Source: Gammaproteobacteria bacterium (GTDB taxonomy: Bacteria > Pseudomonadota > Gammaproteobacteria > JAKDMP01). From it: 64,000 nt of DNA. This document shows, one piece after another, positions 51,500 to 61,020 of this stretch. Within the stretch, counting starts at the first letter, position 1; the number at the start of each line of letters is the position of its first letter. A model generated the notes under the pieces. It ran no database searches. It was given only the letters and a program-made list of their open reading frames with translations, and was not told the origin of the DNA. The position numbers and the translations under genes are program-made. The stretch spans positions 1 through 64,000 of the forward strand of contig JALUYA010000009.1 in assembly GCA_027018875.1 (NCBI GenBank), read 5' to 3'.

Positions 51500-51925
51500 G
51501 ACGCAAAAGCTTGCGCCCCTGCCCGGGCAAAGTCAACCCCCCCTTGCCCATTGTCTTCGGTCCAATTCCAGGAACCTACCGGGCTTATAAGACTGGGCGG
51601 CTGTGAGAAAGCCCTTATGGCCGGATTTCTCGTTTATTCGTGTTAAGCGGAACATTGGTCACACATTGGAGAAGACTGTTTCCGCCGCCGGAGACGCTAT
51701 GGGTGTTTTTGGCGCAGGCGCTAAGTGCGGATCGTTCGTGCCAGCGGGCGGAGAACCAATAGGGGTGACAGATTGAGGCGCGCGCAGTGTTGCTTCGATC
51801 TACGCTTTTCAGGGCGGCTCCCGTGCCGTTACAATCCCGCAGCACGCGAGTTTCTAGTGTGGCATGAAGGGTATTACGAAAAAATCTGATTTTCTCTCTC
51901 GTCTCTCGTGAAGATCCGCCGAGCA

Positions 51926-52515
51926 TCAGCGCAGGGCTCCCGCATAACGCAGGAAAAAGATTGCGAACAGCGCCACGGCGAGCCATTCCAAGAAAAAGAT
52001 CACCAGCATAGTGGCCGCCATCACGCCGAGGAACTTCACCCAGGGACGGGTTCCGCGCAGAGCGGCCCGCGCGGCGGCAGTGAGCGGGATAGAGGCGGGT
52101 TCTCCGGGTATTTCCACGACCTTTCCCGGTGACATCATCGCGGCGATTGGGATATTATCCCGAGTACCACACCGCCGGCTACGAAAAGCACGAAGATTAG
52201 GATAGCCAGCAACACCAATTGTCCCTGGAGTTTCCAAAATCGCCGGGCATTGAAGGCACGAACGAGACCGGTGTTTACACCGTCGCTGAGGACGAAGCCA
52301 AGCCCCGGGCAAAGCGCAGGGCGAAAAACGAGCATGGCAGCAATCGGCAAGGTAAATGCTTGAATGCCCGGAATCATGACTCGTAGCAACTTCGCTGTAG
52401 CCCCACGCGCGTAAAGGGAAATACCATCAGTGAGAAATACACCAGCCAGACCGCATTGCCTATGGCGTTGCGGAGGAGAATACTGATGCCCCAGGCCCAG
52501 CCCCGAGTAGTTCAC
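51926..52515 (-). pseudogene. Probable degraded membrane-protein gene(s)
   Basis: Two overlapping frames each hold one hydrophobic segment of what looks like one protein (RAFNARRFWKLQGQLVLLAILIFVLFVAGGVVLGII and ALRGTRPWVKFLGVMAATMLVIFFLEWLAVALFAIFFLRYAGALR). Confidence 0.35.
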
Positions 52516-52942
52516 AGCGCCTCAAGCGCGGGTCCGAAAATAGTGTATATTTCGGTTTCCTCGAAAGCGGCCATGCAGATCCTCCCGATTTTTGGGGATT
52601 CTACGGCGCACCGAACTGGGATGAAAGGGTCGGTTTCCCCCGATGATACAAATCCGGGAAACAGGGCCTAGCATGGAATTCTCTCCTTGTGCCCGGCGTT
52701 GTGGATTCACAAATTTCTGGGCCGATTCACGACGCAAAGCTTTGCGTAGCCCTCCCAACGCGGAGCGGTGTCATCAGAGGTCGAAGGAGGTTCGGGGTTG
52801 GTTATAAACTCGTGCTATCGCTTCAAAGTGGCGGTGTATCGGCGGATGATGCCTTTGCCGCTTTGCGAAGGTTTAAACCAACCCCCTACCCATTGGCATA
52901 TTTCGCCGTATACTGAATATACACACTTCATTTTCCTAGGTC

Positions 52943-53527
52943 ATGGAACGCCTTCAGATACGGCCACTCCCCCCGCAAACGAGAATTACCCACCCGGCCG
53001 CGCACTACCCTCGCATCGGCCTGGATGATCCCGCCACTACTGTAATGACCGACTTGCACCACGAACGCCCCGTCATCATTCGCCCGCAGGAAACCCTGGC
53101 TACGGCGGAAAAGCTCATGGTGAATGCCGGTGTTCGCCTGTTGTTGGTCGCAAGAGACGGTGGCGAACTTGCCGGCTTGATCACCTACCGGGATATTATC
53201 GGAGAAAAAGCCATGACCATCGCGACGGCCACGCGTACCCCACATGATGAACTCGGCGTAGGGGAAGTCATGACGCCGGCGAACGAGATCGAGGCACTGG
53301 ACCGTTGTGCCGTTGAACGCGCCCGCGTGCGCGAATTGATCACCCTCATGCGTGAACGCGGGCGCCAGCACGCATTGGTGATCGAAACCGTCGCCGCTGA
53401 CGGCTCAGCGCAGGTATGCGGTACCTTCTCCATAACCCGAATCGGGGCTCAACTGGGGCTCAAGATAGACGCCAGCGGGTCCATACAAAGTTTCGCCGAG
53501 ATAGAACGGCTAATCGCCCACAATTAG
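52943..53527 (+). CDS. CBS-domain protein
   Basis: 194 aa; VMTDLHHERPVIIRPQETLATAEKLMVNAGVRLLLVARDGGELAGLITYRDIIGEKA plus a second CBS-like unit. Confidence 0.85.
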   Translation: MERLQIRPLPPQTRITHPAAHYPRIGLDDPATTVMTDLHHERPVIIRPQETLATAEKLMVNAGVRLLLVARDGGELAGLITYRDIIGEKAMTIATATRTPHDELGVGEVMTPANEIEALDRCAVERARVRELITLMRERGRQHALVIETVAADGSAQVCGTFSITRIGAQLGLKIDASGSIQSFAEIERLIAHN

Positions 53528-54225
53528 GCGCTCGCCCCGATGTTGCGGTCGCCGAAACACCGGGCCATCCATCGCCCCAGCGCCTGCATTTCTTCACCGA
53601 TCACCTGATGCGCCATCGGATAAGAGTGCCACTCTATGCGATAACCCGCTGCCACGAAGGCGTCCCGCGTCCGTTTACCCAGCGCATAGGGCACCACCGG
53701 GTCACTCAGACCGTGGGCACCAAACACCGGCGGCGCCCCTTCTGGAGCGGTATCCAGCCCCGCCACGGCGGCGGGATGAAATGTCGAAAGGGCCACGATA
53801 CCCGCCAACCCAGCACCATGGCGGCGAAGATACTCCAGCGCCAGCGCGCCACCCTGGGAAAACCCCACCACCATCAAACTGGAGCGGGGAATCCCGCGTT
53901 CCTGCTCGCGCTGCACCAATCCTTCCAGTCGCCGCATAGACTCCTCGACCCCCCGCTCGTCCCAGCCGGTCTCGAAATCGAGATGGGTCAGGTCGAACCA
54001 GGCGCGCATCCGCATGCCTGCGTTAATGCTTACGGGGCGAATGGGGGCATGGGGAAACAGAAACCGCACCTGCAATTCCCGGGGCAATTTAAGCTCGGGA
54101 ATAATCGGGACAAAATCGTGCCCATCGGCACCCAGTCCGTGCAGCCAGATGACGGATGCGGCGACCGCCCCCCCGGGAGTCGATTCGAGCACTCCCGGGT
54201 CAAGTTCCCGCTCAGGTTGATCCAT
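53524..54225 (-). CDS. Alpha/beta hydrolase, carboxylesterase/phospholipase family
   Basis: VIWLHGLGADGHDFVPII, RAWFDL, VVGFSQGGALALEY, VFGAHGLSDPVVPY. Confidence 0.93.
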   Translation of the reverse strand: MDQPERELDPGVLESTPGGAVAASVIWLHGLGADGHDFVPIIPELKLPRELQVRFLFPHAPIRPVSINAGMRMRAWFDLTHLDFETGWDERGVEESMRRLEGLVQREQERGIPRSSLMVVGFSQGGALALEYLRRHGAGLAGIVALSTFHPAAVAGLDTAPEGAPPVFGAHGLSDPVVPYALGKRTRDAFVAAGYRIEWHSYPMAHQVIGEEMQALGRWMARCFGDRNIGASA

Positions 54226-54306
54226 GCCTACATTGTAACGGTCCGGAGCCCAGCGCGACATTCCACCATTCTGCTGCTACACTGATTCCTCCTTTGGAGG
54301 CCTGCC

Positions 54307-54939
54307 GTGAGTACGATCCTGGATTTTTTACTCCATCTCGATACCCATTTGGCAAGTTTTACCGCGGCTCATGGCCCCTGGGTATATGCCCTCCTATTCA
54401 TAGTGATATTTGCTGAAACCGGGCTGGTGGTAACCCCGTTTCTTCCGGGGGATACCCTGCTCTTTCTCGCCGGCGCACTCACCGGCTCCGGCCTGCTTTC
54501 CGGCCCGTGGACAGCCACGGTACTGGCCGTGGCCGCGGTACTGGGAAATCTTTCGAACTATGCAATCGGGCGCGCCATCGGCCCGAGAGTATTTTCCCTG
54601 GATAACCGCTGGCTTAACCGCCGACACCTGCAGCAGACCCATGCGTTCTTTGAACGCCATGGGGGGAAAACCATCATTCTCGCTCGTTTTCTACCGATCA
54701 TCCGTACCTTTGCTCCCTTCGTGGCCGGGGTCGCAGCCATGCCCACCGCCTCATTCACGATCTACACCGTGGTCGGTGCCACGGCCTGGGTCGGGTTGGT
54801 TTTTACCGGTGGCATTTTCTTCGGCAACCTGGCCTTCGTGCGCGATCACCTCACCGAGGTGATCCTCGGCATCGTGATCCTCTCGCTGATACCGGCCGGC
54901 ATAGCCGGATTTATTCATCGCCGCGGCGCACGCGCATGA
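54307..54939 (+). CDS. DedA family membrane protein
   Basis: FAETGLVVTPFLPGDTLLFLAGAL and FFERHGGKTIILARFLPIIRTFAPFVAGVAAM. Confidence 0.94.
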   Translation: MSTILDFLLHLDTHLASFTAAHGPWVYALLFIVIFAETGLVVTPFLPGDTLLFLAGALTGSGLLSGPWTATVLAVAAVLGNLSNYAIGRAIGPRVFSLDNRWLNRRHLQQTHAFFERHGGKTIILARFLPIIRTFAPFVAGVAAMPTASFTIYTVVGATAWVGLVFTGGIFFGNLAFVRDHLTEVILGIVILSLIPAGIAGFIHRRGARA

Positions 54940-55706
54940 GTCGCCCGAGATTCCCGGGCCAAGCGGTCCTGGTAACCGGTGCCTCGCGCGGCATCGGCGC
55001 CGCCGTCGCCCTAGCCTTCGCCCGAGAGGGTGCCCGGGTGGCCCTGCAGTATGCACACGATGGCGCAGCCGCACGGCAAGTCCACGGTGCCCTTCCCGGG
55101 GGAGGGCACCTCACGATACGAGCCGATCTTGGGCGCCGCGAGGAGGCAACCGGCTTGGTCGAGAAGGCCCGCCTCGCCCTCGGCGGGCTGAACATCCTCA
55201 TCAACAATGCGGGAATTTATCGCACTCGCCGCTTCGAGGCATACGATCCGCTCAGTTGGCGCCAAGATTGGGACGATCTACTGATGGTCAATCTGACCGC
55301 GCCTGCGGAACTCGCCTTTCATGCCGCAAGCGCGATGATCCGGGCGGGCCACGGCGGCAAGATCATCAATATCTCTTCGCGGGGTGCCTTTCGGGGAGAA
55401 CCCGAATCCCCCGCCTACGGTGCCGCCAAGGCCGGCCTAAACTCCCTGACCGGGTCCCTCGCGGTCGCCTTGGCGCCGTACCGAATCAGCGTCTGCGCCC
55501 TGGCTCCAGGATGGGTCGAAACCGATATGGCCCAACCCTATCTCAGCGGCAAACCAGGTCGCCAACGCCTCGCCGACGTTCCACTCGGCAGGGCGGCACG
55601 AACAGAGGAGATCGCCGCGGCAGTCCTGTTTCTCGCTAGCGAAGAGGCAGCCTATGCCAGCGGGACGATCCTCGACATGAACGGCGCTTCCTACCTGCGC
55701 ACATGA
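54936..55706 (+). CDS. SDR family oxidoreductase
   Basis: VLVTGASRGIGAAVALAFAREGA, NNAGIY, SSRGAFRGEPESPAYGAAKAG. Confidence 0.93.
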   Translation: MSRPRFPGQAVLVTGASRGIGAAVALAFAREGARVALQYAHDGAAARQVHGALPGGGHLTIRADLGRREEATGLVEKARLALGGLNILINNAGIYRTRRFEAYDPLSWRQDWDDLLMVNLTAPAELAFHAASAMIRAGHGGKIINISSRGAFRGEPESPAYGAAKAGLNSLTGSLAVALAPYRISVCALAPGWVETDMAQPYLSGKPGRQRLADVPLGRAARTEEIAAAVLFLASEEAAYASGTILDMNGASYLRT

Positions 55707-56392
55707 GCATTCGCGCCATGCTGTCATGGAGCGGCGGCAAAGATAGTTTCGCCGCATTGCTGCGTCTTGAAGCCAATCCGAACATCCGGGTTGCCGCCCT
55801 GGTGACTACCCTTGCCGAATCCTATTGCCGTATCAGCATGCACGGCGTTCCCGAATCGCTGCTGGATGCACAGGCCCAAGCACTCGGACTGCCCCTGGCA
55901 AAATGCCTCTTACCCGACCCCTGTGACAATGATACCTATTGCTCGCGATTTTCCGCGACGCTCGCGCCCTGGCATGCAGCCGGTATTCACGGCATCGCTT
56001 TCGGCGACCTGTTTCTTGTCGCTATCCGTGCCTTTCGGGAAGAACAGATGCGGGAGCTTGGTCTCGAACCCATCTTTCCCCTCTGGGGAGAGCCGACGGA
56101 GCGCCTGGCCCGCGAATTCATCACCACCGGGCACCGTGCCATACTTACCATGATCGATGCCGAACAACTGGACCCCGCCTTTCTCGGCAGATCCTATGAC
56201 GACGCCCTGCTGCATGAGTTGCCGCCGACGGTGGATCCTTGCGGTGAAAATGGGGAGTTCCATAGCTTTGTCTGGGGCGGACCGCGGTTTCCCCAACCCT
56301 TGAACTTTCATCCGGGGCGCAGGGAAATTCGGGCGGGCCGCTTCCATTTTCTCGACCTGATCCCCGGTGTTGGCATATCCCAAGTCGTATAA
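55703..56392 (+). CDS. Diphthine-ammonia ligase-like ATP pyrophosphatase (Dph6/ATP-PPase family)
   Basis: LSWSGGKDSFAALLRL PP-loop; GIHGIAFGDLFL; REFITTGHRAILTMIDAEQL; GENGEFHSFVW. Confidence 0.9.
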   Translation: MSIRAMLSWSGGKDSFAALLRLEANPNIRVAALVTTLAESYCRISMHGVPESLLDAQAQALGLPLAKCLLPDPCDNDTYCSRFSATLAPWHAAGIHGIAFGDLFLVAIRAFREEQMRELGLEPIFPLWGEPTERLAREFITTGHRAILTMIDAEQLDPAFLGRSYDDALLHELPPTVDPCGENGEFHSFVWGGPRFPQPLNFHPGRREIRAGRFHFLDLIPGVGISQVV

Positions 56393-56444
56393 TCCCGCCC
56401 AGCATGAGTCAGACTGCTTCCGGCACGAATCCGAGGAAAAACAA

Positions 56445-57194
56445 ATGCGCAACTGCCTGATTCTCGGCTGCGGGCGCAGCGGCACCAGCATGCTTGCCGG
56501 CACCCTGCACCATACCGGTTATTACATGGGCGGCAAGCTGTATGGGCCGCGCAAGGCCAATCCCAGGGGGTTTTTCGAGGCACTGCCCATCAATGCCATC
56601 AACGAACGATTGTTGGCCCCCCATGCCCCATCACGCAGCCGCTACCTGTTTCTGCGCATTTGGCGCGCCAATTTCCCCTCCGAACGCTGGCTTGCGCGGC
56701 TGCCCGTGGGGACGCCCATCAGCGTACCCGGTCGAATTGCGCGACGCATCCAGAACCAGGTATCCCATCGCCCGTTTGCTTTTAAGGATCCCAGGTTTTG
56801 CTATACCCTCCCCGCCTGGCGCAAGTTTCTCCCGCCGGGCACGGTCTATCTGTGTATTTTTCGCGAGCCGGGGCGCACGGCAAGCAGTATCCTGAAAGAA
56901 GGCCGCCGACAGTATCCGGATATCCCCCTGACCGAGGCGGATGTCTTCGGTATCTGGAACGATATGTATCGTCACATACTCGATACTCACCGGCACCGGG
57001 GCAAGTGGCTTTTTGTTCATTATGACCAAGTGCTCGACGGCTCCGCGGTGGCCCCCGTCGAGGCCCTTCTAGATGCCCAAATCGATCGCGATTTTCCCGA
57101 TGCGAGCCTCAAGCGCGCCGCCTTGATTCCGGCCCCTCCTTATACCGTGGCCACCTACAGCGAACTATGCCGTCTCGCCGGGTATCGCAACTGA
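56445..57194 (+). CDS. Sulfotransferase-like protein
   Basis: LGCGRSGTSMLAGTLHHTGYYMG (5'-phosphosulfate loop-like) and VYLCIFREPGRTASSI. Confidence 0.8.
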   Translation: MRNCLILGCGRSGTSMLAGTLHHTGYYMGGKLYGPRKANPRGFFEALPINAINERLLAPHAPSRSRYLFLRIWRANFPSERWLARLPVGTPISVPGRIARRIQNQVSHRPFAFKDPRFCYTLPAWRKFLPPGTVYLCIFREPGRTASSILKEGRRQYPDIPLTEADVFGIWNDMYRHILDTHRHRGKWLFVHYDQVLDGSAVAPVEALLDAQIDRDFPDASLKRAALIPAPPYTVATYSELCRLAGYRN

Positions 57195-58201
57195 ACCGCC
57201 GGCACTCCTCGCGCCGTTGGCGTGGGACCATCCTGGTACTACTGGCAATTGCCACCAGCATGGCGGTGCCCGTTCTGCTCGGTGGCGCCACCGTGTTCCG
57301 ACGTCTCGGCAGCGTGCCGCCCTGGGTACTCGGGGGGGCGCCGGCACTTATGCTTCTGGCCTGGCTTCTTAACGCCTTTCGCGTCAAACTGCTGGTAAGC
57401 GCCAATGGCTTCCATCTGTCACTGGGCCGCGCCTGGCTAATCTCGGCGGGAGGAGACTTCGGGGCTGCGCTCGGCCCCGGTATGGTCACCGGAATCGCCT
57501 CCTATGTTTTCCTGATCGTGCGCACGGGGATCGATTCGGCGATTGCCACCGCTCTTTTTACCCTGGAAAAACTTCTGGATCTACTGATTTTTTCCGCCAC
57601 TCTGACAGCCAGTGCCATCTTGATCGCCCTCACCGTGAGAGGAGAACATCCTTGGCGACTGGTCGCAATCGGCTTCGCCCTATGCGCCGTCTTTCTCGTG
57701 GGGATTGTGATCGGTCTGGTGTATTACCGGCGGTTGCTGCGGATCGCGGCCTGGGCCATGACCCGGATTCACATCGGCTTTCGGCGGCGGCGGCGCTTCC
57801 TGCGCTGGGGGTTCGACTTTCGCCGCGGCATGATACAGGTCTTGACCATGCCCAAACTGCGCCTTGCTCTGTTGCTGACACTGGCGGGAGGCTACTGGGC
57901 GGCACGCTTCACCATCCTGCCCCTAGTCGCGCTGGGCCTCAATGTTCCGGTTCCGTGGAGTTACCTGATCGCCGTACAGGTTCTAGCGCTTTTCGCGGGC
58001 CAGGTGTCCGTTCTTCCCGGCGGTACCCTGAGTGTTGAGGCGGTGTTTGCGCTGCTGCTACTGCCCTGGGTCGATCGCCATACCCTGGGACTCATGCTGC
58101 TGCTCTGGCGCGGAGGGGTGTTCTATTTCACGCTGACCGCCGGCGGACTGGCCTTTCTGGCCGCCACCAAACGGCAGACGCAACCCGGCCATTCGGAGTA
58201 G
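57167..58201 (+). CDS. Lysylphosphatidylglycerol synthase TM region-like / UPF0104 membrane protein
   Basis: 344 aa multi-TM; LNAFRVKLLVSANGFHLSLGRAWLISAGGDFGAALGPGMVTG and GQVSVLPGGTLSVEAVFALLLLPWV. Confidence 0.75.
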   Translation: MPSRRVSQLNRRHSSRRWRGTILVLLAIATSMAVPVLLGGATVFRRLGSVPPWVLGGAPALMLLAWLLNAFRVKLLVSANGFHLSLGRAWLISAGGDFGAALGPGMVTGIASYVFLIVRTGIDSAIATALFTLEKLLDLLIFSATLTASAILIALTVRGEHPWRLVAIGFALCAVFLVGIVIGLVYYRRLLRIAAWAMTRIHIGFRRRRRFLRWGFDFRRGMIQVLTMPKLRLALLLTLAGGYWAARFTILPLVALGLNVPVPWSYLIAVQVLALFAGQVSVLPGGTLSVEAVFALLLLPWVDRHTLGLMLLLWRGGVFYFTLTAGGLAFLAATKRQTQPGHSE

Positions 58202-58209
58202 AAATCCTT

Positions 58210-58701
58210 ATGAGTATCTGGTTCCAACCCCCCGACCTCAAAACCCTGAACGAATGCGGTGGCGCCACCTTGGCGCGGCATCTGGGCATCCATTACACCG
58301 CGGTCGGGGCCGATTTCCTTGCCGCAACCATGCCGGTAAATGCCAAAACCCGCCAGCCCTTCGGCATTCTGCATGGCGGCGCATCGGTCGCCCTTGCGGA
58401 GACCACTGGGAGCATCGCCGGTAACCTGTGTGTGGATCCGGAGCGCTTCTATTGTGTAGGGCTGGAAATAAACGCCAACCATATCGGTTCCGTACGTGCC
58501 GGCCTCGTCACCGCCATCGCCCGAGCGCTGCACCTGGGCCGTAGCACCCAGGTCTGGGAGATCCGCATTCGCGACGAAACCGAACGCCTGGCCTGCGTAT
58601 CGCGGCTGACCCTGGCCGTAATCGGGAAAAGTCCGGCTGAACGCAAGCGGACGGCCGGGGAGGGAGCATCGCAAGTCGCTAGGAGTTGCGGCCCGGAGTA
58701 G
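58210..58701 (+). CDS. Hotdog-fold thioesterase (PaaI/YdiI family)
   Basis: TLARHLGIHYTAVGADFLAATMPVNAKTRQPFGILHGGASVALAETTGS. Confidence 0.93.
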   Translation: MSIWFQPPDLKTLNECGGATLARHLGIHYTAVGADFLAATMPVNAKTRQPFGILHGGASVALAETTGSIAGNLCVDPERFYCVGLEINANHIGSVRAGLVTAIARALHLGRSTQVWEIRIRDETERLACVSRLTLAVIGKSPAERKRTAGEGASQVARSCGPE

Positions 58702-58783
58702 GCCCATAAAGTGTAAGCCGGATTTGCGCTTGCCGGTAGATCTAGGGACCTCTTTCAGCCCATGGCTTCGCTCCCCACGGGCT

Positions 58784-59683
58784 TTACCGTGGCATCGGCT
58801 TGGCGGCTCCGGGCCTCGGCCCGCAATCTGAATCAGGCGGCAGGGGCTCGTAACGGTAGAGCCGCTCGATTTCCCCGGGCCAGCACTTGCGATCCGGCGT
58901 TTCGAGAATCAGGGGAATGTCATCGAATCGCACATCCTGCATGATGTAGCGAAATACGGTCATGCCCAGTTTTCCCCGACCGAGGCTTTCGTGGCGGTCC
59001 ACGCGGCTTCCCAAATCGGGCTTGGCGTCATTCAGATGCATCCCGCAAAGATAATTGAACCCGACGATGGCCGCGAATTCGGCGAAGGTGGCATCGCAGG
59101 CAGAGCGGGTGCGCAGGTCGTACCCGGCGGTGAAACTGTGGCAGGTATCGAGGCAAACACCGATCCGGGAGCGATTTTCCACCCTCTGAATAATATGGGC
59201 GAGATGCTCGAAGCGATAGCCGACATTGGCACCCTGTCCGGCGGTATTTTCGATCACGGCGGTCACGCCCGGAGCCCGATCCAAAACCCGGTTAATGGAC
59301 TCGGCCACCCGATCCAGGCAAGCTTCCAGGCTGATTCCGCCGAGATGGGCGCCGGGATGAAAATTGAGCTTATCCAGTCCGAGCCGGGCGACCCGTTGCA
59401 TCTCGTCGAGGAAGGCCGCCCGGGATTTTTCCAGGCCCTCCCGATCCGGATGACCGAGATTGATTAAATAGCTGTCGTGGGGCAGGACGTGGCGCGGATC
59501 AATATCGACCGCCGCTAAATTGTTCCGAAAGGCCCGGATGCTTTCTTGTTCGAGCGGCTTGGCCTGCCACCGGCGCGGGCTCCTGGTGAACAGGGCGAAA
59601 GCCCGGGCGCCGATTGCCCGGGCGTTGAGCGGGGCATTTTCCACCCCGCCGGCGATACTGACATGGGCGCCGACATATTTCAT
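58784..59683 (-). CDS. nfo: Deoxyribonuclease IV (endonuclease IV)
   Basis: [21 protein letters not shown]...NFHPGAHLG...[15 protein letters not shown]...GMHLNDAK...ILETPD. Confidence 0.96.
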   Translation of the reverse strand: MKYVGAHVSIAGGVENAPLNARAIGARAFALFTRSPRRWQAKPLEQESIRAFRNNLAAVDIDPRHVLPHDSYLINLGHPDREGLEKSRAAFLDEMQRVARLGLDKLNFHPGAHLGGISLEACLDRVAESINRVLDRAPGVTAVIENTAGQGANVGYRFEHLAHIIQRVENRSRIGVCLDTCHSFTAGYDLRTRSACDATFAEFAAIVGFNYLCGMHLNDAKPDLGSRVDRHESLGRGKLGMTVFRYIMQDVRFDDIPLILETPDRKCWPGEIERLYRYEPLPPDSDCGPRPGAAKPMPR

Positions 59684-59785
59684 GGGTTCAGGATCCGGCC
59701 AAGGGAGACGGGTTGATCGAAAATCTCGGTAGCGGGTTCCCCAAACCAAGGCGGAGGAACCCGTAAAAAACCATGAACTTCCGGC

Positions 59786-60676
59786 TCAGTGGTCACGCAC
59801 GACGATCATTTCGGCCAGGCTGCGGAGCGGTTCGGAACGTTCTCCAAAAGGCTCCAGGGCTTCGAGCGCTTCCACGTAAACGGCGTTCAAGGCTTTACGT
59901 GCACCTTCTAGTCCCAGGATGGCCGTATAGGTGGGTTTACCACGCGCCGCATCCGCGCCCGCAACCTTGCCCAGTTGTTCTGATTTTCCGGTGGCATCGA
60001 GAATATCGTCTTGAATTTGAAAGGCGAGGCCTATGTGGTGGGCATATCGGTCCAGGGCGGCTAGAGCCGTTTCGTCTGGATCATTGGCGCTATTAGCCCC
60101 CATCAGTACACTGGCCCGGATCAGGGCGCCGGTCTTCATCATATGCATCCGCTCAAGAGCTTCGCGCCCAAGCACCTGGCCCTCGGCTTCAATGTCGACC
60201 ACTTGCCCCCCGACCATGCCGCGGGAACCGGAGGCCTGAGCCAGCAGCCATATGAGCCAAAGGCGTTTCTCGGGCGATGGGTTGGTGGAGCGGTCACTGG
60301 TCAACACCTCGAAGGCGAGTGTTTGCAGGGCATCGCCGGCGAGAATGGCGGTTGCCTCATCGAAAGCACGATGACATGTCGGTCGCCCCCGGCGCAGGGC
60401 ATCGTCGTCCATGGGCGGCAGATCGTCATGCACCAGGGAATAGGCATGAATCAACTCAACCGCCGCGGCTGACCCGTCGAGACGGTCGGGCGGGACATTC
60501 ATGGTCTCGCCGGTGGCATAGACCAGAAGCGGCCGAATCCGCTTGCCGGGGGCCAAAGCAGCGTAGCGCATGGCCGAATGCAGGCGTTGGGGGAACTCGG
60601 TTGCAGGTGCCAGTCGGCGATCCAGGGTAGCCTCGACCCGCCGGCGATAATCCGGTATGCGTGTGATAAAGCTCAA
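59786..60676 (-). CDS. ispA: Polyprenyl (farnesyl) diphosphate synthase
   Basis: LIHAYSLVHDDLPPMDDDALRRGRPT and AFQIQDDILDATGKSE. Confidence 0.95.
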   Translation of the reverse strand: MSFITRIPDYRRRVEATLDRRLAPATEFPQRLHSAMRYAALAPGKRIRPLLVYATGETMNVPPDRLDGSAAAVELIHAYSLVHDDLPPMDDDALRRGRPTCHRAFDEATAILAGDALQTLAFEVLTSDRSTNPSPEKRLWLIWLLAQASGSRGMVGGQVVDIEAEGQVLGREALERMHMMKTGALIRASVLMGANSANDPDETALAALDRYAHHIGLAFQIQDDILDATGKSEQLGKVAGADAARGKPTYTAILGLEGARKALNAVYVEALEALEPFGERSEPLRSLAEMIVVRDH

Positions 60677-60679
60677 GCT

Positions 60680-60946
60680 TCAATCCTCTGGTTCAAAGGG
60701 GTGGGGGACGGCCTGTACAGAGTTCGTCAGCAGAATTTCGATCCGTTGCTCGGCGCGTTTCAGGGCGGCTTCGCAACGGCGGAGCAAAATGGTTCCCGTC
60801 TCAAACTGCTTAAGAGCGGCCTCCAGCGGTATATCCCCCTGTTCAAGGGTCCGTACGCAGTTTTCCAGTGCCGAAAGATCCGCTTCGAAACCGGTTGCGG
60901 CCTCCGAGGAAGAGGCACTATTTGATTCAGTTTTCCGGTCGGGCAT
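60680..60946 (-). CDS. xseB: Exodeoxyribonuclease VII small subunit
   Basis: FEADLSALENCVRTLEQGDIPLEAALKQFETGTILLRRCEAALKRAEQRIEIL. Confidence 0.93.
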   Translation of the reverse strand: MPDRKTESNSASSSEAATGFEADLSALENCVRTLEQGDIPLEAALKQFETGTILLRRCEAALKRAEQRIEILLTNSVQAVPHPFEPED

Positions 60947-61020
60947 GGGCAGATAAAAAGTTGGTGTTTATGGCGATGCACACTATACGCTGCGAGCCAT
61001 GGGAGTCAATACCTCGGGGC

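Noticed and set aside
51615-51986. 123 aa minus-strand ORF
   Set aside because: No domain, unusual composition and located in a degenerate region; unlikely to be a real gene.
58700-58735. GGCTTACACTTTATG (minus strand) resembling the lac promoter -35 region
   Set aside because: No matching -10 at suitable spacing and no gene downstream in that orientation except the convergent thioesterase; treated as coincidence.
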